Shown piece by piece: positions 1 to 5,606 of a stretch of DNA of 7,023 bases. Under the pieces are notes generated by a model. It saw only the letters and a list, made by a program, of their open reading frames with translations. It was not told the DNA's origin and did not search any database. Source of the stretch: an uncultured Bacillaceae bacterium. Lineage in GTDB: Bacteria > Bacillota > Bacilli > Bacillales > Amphibacillaceae. Numbering within the stretch: the first letter of the stretch is position 1; every line of letters starts with the position of its first letter. A program made the position numbers and the translations under genes. Location of the stretch: contig CALZEK010000068.1 of the NCBI GenBank assembly GCA_945639745.1, forward strand, positions 1-7,023, read 5' to 3'.

Positions 1-1
1 A

Positions 2-1036
2 ATCATAGAAGATCGCTGGGAAGAGGGCCGCTATGTTGCAACAGATAGTCCAATTACGATTAATAATGAACATCGCGGACATGTTTATATGTTTGCACCA
101 ACTGATTATGTTAAGCGAACAGTAGATCAACTGACAAATCAATTTTTAATAACCGGTTTAATGACATTGGCTTTAACGCTTGTGACAATCATTTTATTAT
201 CACGATTTATCGCCAAACCACTCGTTGAAATGAAGCAAGCAACGGAACAATTAAGTAAAGGTAACCACGGGGTTCGATTAAATACAGAACGTAAAGATGA
301 ACTGGGCGAACTGGCACAAGCTGTAGAAAAGCTTGCAATAGATTTAGAAAGATTAAAAGTTGAAAGAAATGAATTTTTAGCAAGTATCGCACATGAACTT
401 AGAACTCCGCTCACCTATATTAAAGGGTATGCAGATATTATTAATCGAAAAGATACAAGAGAAGCAGAAAAAGCAGAATATATTCAAATTATCCGCGAAG
501 AAACAGACGAATTGACCTTATTGATCAAACATTTATTTGATTTAGCAAAAGTCGATCAACATAACTTTACAGTGGAGCCTGAGTGGATTAATTTATCTGA
601 CTTAATTTATCAATTAAATGACCGGATTCAACCGGTTTTAAGAAAGAAAGACTTAAGGACTAAAATTGATTGTCCAGATCATTTAATGGCTTATTTAGAT
701 GCTGAAAGAATACAGCAAGTATTAATCAATGTCTTAGATAATGCCCAAAGACATGCTTATCAAGAGTCGGTTATCCACATAGTTGCTTTTTTGGAAAATG
801 AAACAATTAGGCTTGAAATAACTAATCAGGGTGAGGGAATTAGCGAAACAGACTTGCCTTTTATCTTTGATCGTTTATATCGTGGAGATAAATCACGATC
901 ACGACAAAGTGGTGGGAAAGGTTTAGGTTTATCAATCGCTCAAGAAATCATCGAAGCACATGGTGGTAAAATTAAAATCAAAAGCAAGCTAAATCAAGAG
1001 ACCAGTGTGAGCATCAGATTACCAAGAGGTGAATAA
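2..1036 (+). CDS. Sensor histidine kinase, HAMP/HisKA/HATPase type (5' end cut by window)
   Basis: This is the membrane sensor of a two-component system; it autophosphorylates on His and passes phosphate to the regulator that follows. The frame is open from base 2, so the ATG at 89 is internal: 29 residues precede it, including the end of an extracytoplasmic sensor region. In the 344 visible residues I see a membrane helix at about 47-68, a HAMP linker at about 70-123, the phospho-acceptor His131 in an AHELRTPLTY box, an N box with Asn247, an F box (FIFDRLYRGDKSR, about 288-300) and a G2 box (GGKGLGLSIA, about 304-313). The first helix and most of the sensor domain, perhaps 100-130 residues, lie outside. 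The G1 box reads NQGEG where DxGxG is usual. The kinase gene precedes the regulator gene, the reverse of the common OmpR-family order. The signal sensed cannot be read; copper is inferred from the neighbours. Confidence 0.93.
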   Translation: MIEDRWEEGRYVATDSPITINNEHRGHVYMFAPTDYVKRTVDQLTNQFLITGLMTLALTLVTIILLSRFIAKPLVEMKQATEQLSKGNHGVRLNTERKDELGELAQAVEKLAIDLERLKVERNEFLASIAHELRTPLTYIKGYADIINRKDTREAEKAEYIQIIREETDELTLLIKHLFDLAKVDQHNFTVEPEWINLSDLIYQLNDRIQPVLRKKDLRTKIDCPDHLMAYLDAERIQQVLINVLDNAQRHAYQESVIHIVAFLENETIRLEITNQGEGISETDLPFIFDRLYRGDKSRSRQSGGKGLGLSIAQEIIEAHGGKIKIKSKLNQETSVSIRLPRGE

Positions 1037-1040
1037 ACAA

Positions 1041-1715
1041 ATGAAAAAAATATTAATTGTTGAAGATGAGAAGCGGATGGCAGATTTAATTGGGCTCTAT
1101 TTACGTCCACATAATTACAAAAGTACAAAAGCATTTCATGCAGATCAAGCTTTAGCTTATTTAAATCAAGAGTCATTTGATCTTGTTTTACTTGATATTA
1201 TGATGCCTGATGTGAGTGGGTGGGAAGTGTGCGAACGCATTAGAAGATTTTCAGATGTTCCAATTATTATGGTCACAGCACGTGATCAACAAGAAGATAT
1301 TGTTAAAGGTTTAAAATTAGGTGCCGATGATTATTTAGTTAAACCATTTGATGAAGCAGAACTCCTAGCAAGAATGGAAGCAATTTTACGCAGGCAAGCG
1401 CCAAAAACAATCTTAAGTGTTGCTGGGCTTGTCTGGGATAAAAATCAATTTGAATTAACTTACCAGGATGAACTCATCCATTTAACACCAAAAGAATTTT
1501 TGATGTTGGGTCATTTTATTAAACATCCAAATCAAGTCTTTACAAGAGATCAATTAATTGAACTTTTATGGGGATTTGATTCAAACACAGAAGGACGTAC
1601 GATCGATTCGCATATTCGAAATATGCGTGATAAAATTCGCAAGGCAGGTTTTCCAATTAATGATTATTTTCAAACGGTTTGGGGCGTAGGATATAAATGG
1701 GTAAATAAATCATAA
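1041..1715 (+). CDS. OmpR/PhoB-family response regulator
   Basis: Cytoplasmic DNA-binding partner of the upstream kinase, 224 residues, the normal length for the family. The receiver domain (about 2-115) has the acidic pair Glu8/Asp9, phospho-acceptor Asp52 in LLDIMMPD, Thr79 and the conserved Lys101 before Pro-Phe. The winged-helix effector domain (about 125-222) has a recognition helix near 186-201 and a wing ending VWGVGYKW. I chose ATG 1041 because AGAGGTG at 1025-1031 lies 9 nt upstream of it. An in-frame GTG at 1029 overlaps that ribosome binding site and would add four residues. The kinase stop is 4 nt upstream, so the pair is co-transcribed. A likely target is the 11-bp tandem repeat downstream at 1726-1747, since regulators of this class bind direct repeats of that period; this is inference. 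Confidence 0.95.
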   Translation: MKKILIVEDEKRMADLIGLYLRPHNYKSTKAFHADQALAYLNQESFDLVLLDIMMPDVSGWEVCERIRRFSDVPIIMVTARDQQEDIVKGLKLGADDYLVKPFDEAELLARMEAILRRQAPKTILSVAGLVWDKNQFELTYQDELIHLTPKEFLMLGHFIKHPNQVFTRDQLIELLWGFDSNTEGRTIDSHIRNMRDKIRKAGFPINDYFQTVWGVGYKWVNKS

Positions 1716-1719
1716 AATA

Positions 1720-1761
1720 TGTTATAATCTTGATAAAATCTTGATAATTAAAATGTATGAT
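1720..1761 (+). promoter_or_regulatory. Candidate regulator-binding tandem repeat and promoter upstream of the lipoprotein genes
   Basis: AATCTTGATAA occurs twice back to back (1726-1736 and 1737-1747) without mismatch, an exact 11-bp period. Eight bases further is TATGAT (1756-1761), a plausible -10. Two 11-bp half sites standing in for a -35 just before a -10 is the PhoB/OmpR activator layout. A second possible promoter is the extended -10 TGTTATAAT at 1720-1728, which overlaps the first repeat; if that one is used, binding there would repress. Neither has a good -35 hexamer at 17 bp. Confidence 0.55.
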
Positions 1762-1803
1762 TAGTCATCAGCTTCAAGAAAGATATTCTAAGGAGGCAAG
1801 ATG

Positions 1804-2388
1804 ATGATTAAAAAGTTAAATAGAGGAGTATTGTTAATTATAGCAGCATTAGTTCTAGCAGCGTGTGGTGGAACAACAGATGATGATGAACAAGAGAAAA
1901 ACCAAGCACCAACTGAAGAAACATCAGAACAAAGCTCAGATATGGATGACATGGAACATTCTGATTCAGGTGAAATACCAGACGATTTAGAAGCAGCAAG
2001 TAATCCAACATATGAAGTGGGGAGTCAAGCAAGAATTACAACAGATCATATGAAAGGAATGGAAGGTGCTGAGGCAACAATTGTCGGTGCTTATGATACA
2101 CGTGCTTATATTATTTCATATACACCAAGTACAGGTGGTGAAAAAGTAGAAAATCATAAATGGGTCGTTCAAGAAGAAATAGAAAATAGTGGTGACAGTG
2201 AAATTCCAGCAGGTGAAGAAGTGACTGTTCAAGCAGATCATATGGAAGGAATGGAAGGTGTTACAGCAACAATCGATTCTTCAGAAGAGACGACTGTTTA
2301 TATGATTGACTATGAATCGACAACAGATGGTAAAGCTGTTAAAAACCATAAATGGGTAACAGAAGAAGAGTTAACGACAAATAAATAA
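1804..2388 (+). CDS. ydhK: YdhK/CopL-type copper-binding lipoprotein with two DUF1541 repeats
   Basis: Predicted lipoprotein on the outer face of the membrane. A signal peptide of about 20 residues ends in a lipobox with Cys21 (LAAC), followed by an acidic Asp/Glu/Ser/Thr-rich linker (about 25-65) containing DMDDMEH. Two tandem copies of the same domain follow, about 70-126 and 137-190. Each holds an HMxGMEG motif (His82/Met83/Met86 and His146/Met147/Met150) and ends with NHKWV (His118, His182). This is the DUF1541 pattern of Bacillus YdhK and of staphylococcal CopL, reported as a surface copper-binding protein. The Met/His motifs fit copper binding, but the metal is inferred. ATG 1804 is 7 nt from AGGAGG at 1791-1796; the adjacent ATG 1801 is only 4 nt away. 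First gene of the two-lipoprotein unit, probably controlled by the upstream repeat. Confidence 0.88.
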   Translation: MIKKLNRGVLLIIAALVLAACGGTTDDDEQEKNQAPTEETSEQSSDMDDMEHSDSGEIPDDLEAASNPTYEVGSQARITTDHMKGMEGAEATIVGAYDTRAYIISYTPSTGGEKVENHKWVVQEEIENSGDSEIPAGEEVTVQADHMEGMEGVTATIDSSEETTVYMIDYESTTDGKAVKNHKWVTEEELTTNK

Positions 2389-2406
2389 TTAAGGGAGAAA
2401 AGTATT

Positions 2407-2952
2407 GTGCGCATAAAATTAAGCATTTTTGTGATTTTAAGTATGATGTTATTAATGGGTTGTAGTAGTGAAACAGAACCAGAAACTGAAGCAGAAGTTG
2501 CGACTGAATCGCTTGATACTGCATCAATTAAAGCGTTAGTTAATGATTATACAATTGATAAGTTAGATGCAAAACAAGCATCAATCACGTCGACTGAGTT
2601 AATTATTGAAGAAAATGATAACCAAAAGAAAGTGTACCAACTTCCCGAAGAAGAATTTTTTGTTTCAATTGCGCCTTTTAAAACAGAAACACATGAGTGT
2701 GATATTCATAGTTTAACTGGTTGTCAAGGTGAACTTGTGAGTGAATCATTTGATGTGGAAATTACCAATGCCTCAGGCGATCTTGTTTTAGATGAAAGTA
2801 AAACAACCGAAGCTAATGGATTTATTGATTTGTGGTTGCCACGTAACGACACATATACAGTTGTAATTACCCAAGACGATAAAACAACAGAAGCTGAGAT
2901 TTCAACATTTGAAGGCGATAAAACATGCATTACGACTATGCAATTGCAATAA
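2407..2952 (+). CDS. cueP: CueP-type metal-binding lipoprotein
   Basis: Predicted 181-residue envelope metal-binding protein. The signal peptide ends in a lipobox with Cys19 (LLMGC), then an acidic Glu/Thr linker. The mature domain has Cys98 and Cys106 in the segment HECDIHSLTGCQGEL (96-110), with His96 and His101 nearby, and a third Cys174 close to the C-terminus. That spacing of three cysteines is the hallmark of CueP, which in Salmonella is a periplasmic copper protein able to supply copper to SodCII. Here the protein would be lipid-anchored in a Gram-positive. The start is GTG 2407: AAGGGAG at 2391-2397 sits 9 nt upstream and no in-frame ATG precedes the signal peptide. It lies 18 nt after ydhK, so the two are very likely one operon, ending at the terminator just downstream. 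Family call is firm; the copper role here is inferred from family and neighbours. Confidence 0.9.
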   Translation: MRIKLSIFVILSMMLLMGCSSETEPETEAEVATESLDTASIKALVNDYTIDKLDAKQASITSTELIIEENDNQKKVYQLPEEEFFVSIAPFKTETHECDIHSLTGCQGELVSESFDVEITNASGDLVLDESKTTEANGFIDLWLPRNDTYTVVITQDDKTTEAEISTFEGDKTCITTMQLQ

Positions 2953-2955
2953 GCA

Positions 2956-2991
2956 GAAACAACCAATTGATGATTGGTTGTTTCTTTTTTT
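2956..2991 (+). terminator. Rho-independent terminator after cueP
   Basis: A perfect 12-bp stem (GAAACAACCAAT at 2956-2967 with ATTGGTTGTTTC at 2973-2984) encloses a 5-nt loop and is followed by seven T residues (2985-2991). It begins 3 nt after the cueP stop and ends the lipoprotein unit. Confidence 0.93.
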
Positions 2992-3007
2992 AAAAGATTG
3001 CTATAAT
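2978..3007 (+). promoter_or_regulatory. Probable promoter of the small membrane-anchored HTH gene
   Basis: An extended -10, TGCTATAAT (2999-3007), carries a consensus TATAAT. A weak -35, TTGTTT (2978-2983), lies 18 bp upstream inside the right arm of the cueP terminator, so the terminator and promoter overlap. The start point would be near 3014, about 30 nt before the start codon. Confidence 0.6.
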
Positions 3008-3045
3008 AAGACTAATAGTGCTAATTTATCAGAGGGGGAATAAAT

Positions 3046-3342
3046 ATGGGAATTAATTTAATTTGGATTGGACTAGGTTTGGCTGCTGCAGGTTACTTTA
3101 TTGGTGAAGGTTTAAAAAACTTTAAAAACCCTAGTGCACATGGTCTAAGTGACATATTTGCAGAAGATGATGAACATGAATTAATTAAGTTACAAGATGT
3201 CCATTATTTTATGGGGGTTGCAAAAGAGGATGCAGAATATTTAATCAAAGATCATCCTGATATTCCTCATATTTTAATTAAAGATGAAGTGTATTTTCCA
3301 AAAGCGAAATTACGTCAATGGTTAAAAAATTTAGGCAATTAA
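3046..3342 (+). CDS. Small membrane-anchored protein with excisionase/MerR-like HTH domain
   Basis: A 98-residue protein of unknown role. One hydrophobic helix at about 4-22 is followed by lysines (24, 27), which by the positive-inside rule puts the C-terminus in the cytoplasm. After a short linker, residues 47-95 read like a MerR/excisionase-type helix-turn-helix unit: a LQDVHYFMGVAKEDAEYLI helix pair, an Ile/Pro turn, a short beta wing (ILIKDEVYFP) and a closing helix KAKLRQWL. Whether it binds DNA is untested; such folds also serve in protein contacts. ATG 3046 has a strong site, AGAGGGGG at 3031-3038, 7 nt upstream. It has its own promoter and is separated from cueP by a terminator, so it is probably a single-gene unit and not part of the copper locus. 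Confidence 0.82.
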   Translation: MGINLIWIGLGLAAAGYFIGEGLKNFKNPSAHGLSDIFAEDDEHELIKLQDVHYFMGVAKEDAEYLIKDHPDIPHILIKDEVYFPKAKLRQWLKNLGN

Positions 3343-3365
3343 AGACTTATGATCATATGTTTAAA

Positions 3366-3394
3366 TTGACGAATCACATTAAAAATGTTATATA
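3366..3394 (+). promoter_or_regulatory. Probable promoter of the MFS transporter gene
   Basis: TTGACG (3366-3371) and TATATA (3389-3394) are separated by exactly 17 bp, and the -10 is preceded by TGT (3386-3388), an extended -10. The start point near 3401 leaves a leader of about 130 nt before the start codon. Confidence 0.7.
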
Positions 3395-3412
3395 GAAGGT
3401 AAGATAAAATTT

Positions 3413-3499
3413 AGTCGGTTAGCTCAAGATAAATCATATCATGTTTTTTGAGACTCCTTTTCTAGAAAAAGGTTCCTGCCCAGCGCATCTTATGGGCAG
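3413..3499 (+). other. Hairpin-rich 5' leader of the transporter gene, function unknown
   Basis: Three inverted repeats lie in series in the predicted leader. CTCAA/TTGAG (3423-3427, 3448-3452) is extended by AGT/ACT (3413-3415, 3453-3455) across a one-sided bulge. CCTTTT/AAAAGG (3456-3461, 3467-3472) has a 5-nt loop. CTGCCCA/TGGGCAG (3476-3482, 3493-3499) has a 10-nt loop. The last is not followed directly by a T run, so it is not a standard terminator. I could not match the segment to a riboswitch class or T-box. The rest of the 3343-3532 gap holds only the promoter and a ribosome binding site. Confidence 0.4.
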
Positions 3500-3532
3500 T
3501 AATCATTTTTAATTCTGGAAGGGGGTATTTTT

Positions 3533-4764
3533 ATGAGCGAGTACAAGTATACACAATTTAAAAAACCAGATAAAATCTTATTAATTATTGCAGTTATCCT
3601 AGTTGCATTAAACCTACGTCCATCAATTACTTCAGTCGGTCCAATTATTGACCTTTTACGTGAAAGCCTCTTATTATCTAACTTTAGTATAGGTATCTTA
3701 ACGAGCCTCCCCTTAATCGCATTTGGAATAATGTCTCCGATTGTTCCAATGATTAGTATGAGATTTACAAATGAAATAACTTTAATTGCTGGTATGGTTA
3801 TTCTTGTGCTAGGTTTAATCATTCGGTCACTTGCATTTGTGCCTTTATTATTTATTGGTACGATTTTAATTGGGATAGGCATTGCAATCGCAAATGTCTT
3901 ATTGCCGGGTATTATTAAAGAACGTTTTCCTAATCGAGTCCCTGTGATGACAAGTGTTTATGTAACAGCGATGAGTTTATTTGCAGCTCTGGCCTCTGGT
4001 GTGAGTTTGCCAATTGCAAATGGACTTGATTGGGGCTGGGAAGGTGCTTTAGTGTTTGGATTATCCCAGCGGTTATGGCAATTATTATTTGGCTTTATTT
4101 TGTTAAAAATCGTAGATCTGCAGATGACGTACAACTGTATTATGTTAAAGCAGATAACGTGAGAATGTGGCGTTCACCACTTGCTTGGCAAGTTGCTATT
4201 TTCTTTGGTTTACAAGCATTTGCTTACAATGCATTAATGACTTGGTTACCAGAAATATTAAGTGACTATGGTGTCACAAGTGCAACGGGTGGTTGGATGT
4301 TATCATTTAATCAGCTTGTTGGTTTACCCATTAGTTTATTTATTCCAATTATTGCTGGAAAATTAAAGTCCCAGCGTAGTTTAATTATTGTCTTATGTGC
4401 TTTTGCATTCATTGGTTACTTAGGTCTATTAATTGGCGGTAGCTATAATAAGATGTTAGTAAGTGTTACTTTGCTTGGTGTTGCGTATGGTGGACTTTTT
4501 CCACTCTCATTACTTTTTTTAGGTATGCGTGCACGAACAGCACTAGAAGCAGGTCAGTTATCAGGTATGGCTCAAGCTGTTGGTTATTTGTTAGCAGCTA
4601 TTGGACCGATTCTGTTAGGAACGCTTGTTGACTTATCAGGTGCCTGGACTTATTCGCTTTATGCACTTGTTCTTGTGACTGTTTTAACAGCACTTGTAGG
4701 TCTAGGCGCAGGTAGAGACCTTGTTGTAACAGAAGACATAAAAAAACGTTATGAAGATTATTAA
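3533..4764 (+). pseudogene. CynX/NimT-type MFS transporter, interrupted by a single-base frameshift
   Basis: Multi-pass inner-membrane transporter of the major facilitator superfamily. Repaired, it would be about 410 residues, the normal length for the family, with about 12 hydrophobic helices. The N-terminal segment LNLRPSITSVGPIID (about 24-38) is characteristic of the CynX/NimT branch (cyanate, 2-nitroimidazole and related exporters); the substrate here is unknown. The first frame runs from ATG 3533 (GGAAGGGGG at 3517-3525, 7 nt upstream) through GALVF and then goes astray, stopping at 4162. The second frame continues the protein from about 4057 as WIIPAVMAIIIWLYFV and runs to 4764. One T appears to be missing from the TTT run at 4055-4057 before GG; restoring it gives GALVFWIIPAV, the normal family junction. 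As read, only the first half (about 175 native residues plus a 34-residue foreign tail) would be made. The cause is a real mutation or a homopolymer sequencing error. Confidence 0.88.
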
Positions 4765-4766
4765 TC

Positions 4767-4809
4767 AAAAGAGAGCTTATTTCTTAATTGGAAATAAGCT
4801 CTCTTTTTT
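4767..4809. terminator. Bidirectional terminator between convergent genes
   Basis: A perfect 13-bp stem (GAGAGCTTATTTC at 4771-4783 with GAAATAAGCTCTC at 4791-4803) has a 7-nt loop. It is flanked by AAAA on the left (4767-4770) and six T on the right (4804-4809). It sits 2 nt after the transporter stop and 2 nt before the stop of the convergent hydratase gene, so it can end transcription from both sides. Confidence 0.95.
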
Positions 4810-4811
4810 AT

Positions 4812-5183
4812 TCAGCTTAGGTGATTAAGTTTAATCTTGCCTTGTAAAACTTTTTTTAAAGAAGTTTGCTTGAAGCCAATAAGTCGGTATGAATGATTCG
4901 TTTCATCGACTGCTTGAATCGTCACTTCAATTGTGTCATTCACATAAACGGGTTGAAGCATTTTTATTTTAAATCTTTCGACACATAATCCTTTGGCTAG
5001 AATAGGCGTCAGTAATCTAGCGGACAAAGCAAGGGTTAACATACCGTGAGCGATTTTTTCAGGCAAACCTAAACTAAGTGCAGCTTGTTTATCTAAATGA
5101 ATCGGATTATAATCACCTGATGTTTGGGCGTAATGATTGATTAAGGCCTCTGTTATTTGCATAGAGAAGTGCGTGCGATTCAT
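4812..5183 (-). CDS. MaoC-like (R)-specific enoyl-CoA hydratase / hydroxyacyl dehydratase
   Basis: A 123-residue single hot-dog-fold protein of the MaoC dehydratase family, which adds water to, or removes it from, a beta-carbon of an acyl thioester. The catalytic hydratase-2 signature is present: Asp24 and His29 in the segment YAQTSGDYNPIHLD (18-31), followed by AALSLGLPEKIAHGML, the usual substrate-tunnel helix. Last gene of the operon. Its ATG overlaps the TGA of the upstream gene as ATGA (5180-5183), and AGAGGTG lies 7 nt upstream, implying coupled translation. The adjacent partner is a MaoC-N-like protein without this signature, so the two may form one heterodimer, as in mycobacterial HadAB; that is inference. 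Transcription ends at the shared terminator. Confidence 0.88.
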   Translation of the reverse strand: MNRTHFSMQITEALINHYAQTSGDYNPIHLDKQAALSLGLPEKIAHGMLTLALSARLLTPILAKGLCVERFKIKMLQPVYVNDTIEVTIQAVDETNHSYRLIGFKQTSLKKVLQGKIKLNHLS

Positions 5184-5605
5184 GAGGATTCACCTCTAGT
5201 TAAGAAGAGTGTTGTTTCAAGGGTGGCAATGATGTGTGACTGGTGATAAATTGCTAATTCGTGAATCGCTAATTGACTATCTTTACGGGTTAGTAATTTT
5301 TTTAAAGTGATCTGACCATGATAAATTTGATTTATTATCAGCGGTTTATTGTAATGAAAGTCTTGAGTCGTTAAAATAATGTTTGGCTGGTCTTCTAACC
5401 AAACAAGCGAAAAAGATTGCCAAAATAAGGCTGGATAAGCTGGAGGTAGTGGTATATCTTGATACCCAACTTGCTTGGCAAAGGCTTTATCTGTATAAAG
5501 CGGATCTTGTTCATTAATTGTGATTAAATATGTTTTTAACTCATCTTCTGAAACTGAGAGCTTTACCCATTCTGATGTTGCTTTTTCAAAACGCTGGTCG
5601 ATCAT
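5180..5605 (-). CDS. vraC: VraC-like FAS1-like / MaoC-N hot-dog protein
   Basis: About 141 residues, resembling the MaoC N-terminal (FAS1-like dehydratase) domain and, by pattern and gene position, VraC of staphylococci. Recognisable parts are RFEKATSEW near the N-terminus, ITINEQDPLYTD (about 28-39) and the following YQDIPLPPAYPALFW segment (about 48-62). The Asp-x4-His hydratase signature of the next gene is absent, which suggests a structural or substrate-binding half that works with it. Start choice: ATG 5605 has AAAGG at 5620-5616 upstream with a 10-nt spacer. In-frame ATG 5614 and TTG 5623 are possible but sit on or upstream of that site; they would add 3 or 6 residues and overlap the end of the thiolase gene. 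With ATG 5605 the gene begins 1 nt after the thiolase stop. The exact reaction is unknown. Confidence 0.82.
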   Translation of the reverse strand: MIDQRFEKATSEWVKLSVSEDELKTYLITINEQDPLYTDKAFAKQVGYQDIPLPPAYPALFWQSFSLVWLEDQPNIILTTQDFHYNKPLIINQIYHGQITLKKLLTRKDSQLAIHELAIYHQSHIIATLETTLFLTRGESS

Positions 5606-5606
5606 C

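Noticed and set aside
139..414. Open frames on the - strand opposite the kinase
   Set aside because: The + strand frame carries all kinase motifs; the reverse frames show no domain or start signal.
3348..3357. 10-bp palindrome TATGATCATA after the small HTH gene
   Set aside because: Short, AT-rich and unpaired with any other copy; too weak to call an operator or terminator.
3413..3475. tRNA-like words (GGTTAGCTCA and later GGTTC) in the transporter leader
   Set aside because: No acceptor stem, anticodon arm or T arm can be formed around them; chance resemblance.
3476..3510. CTGCCCA/TGGGCAG hairpin as a terminator or attenuator
   Set aside because: The T-rich stretch begins several bases after the stem and the stem is only 7 bp; kept only as part of an unclassified leader.
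3490..3882. 130-residue open frame on the - strand opposite the transporter start
   Set aside because: It mirrors the hydrophobic coding strand, has no convincing ribosome binding site and its product resembles no family; it is a shadow frame.
4050..4062. Programmed -1 frameshifting to make the full transporter
   Set aside because: GTG TTT GGA is not a slippery X XXY YYZ heptamer and I see no obvious stimulatory hairpin just downstream; a single missing T is simpler.
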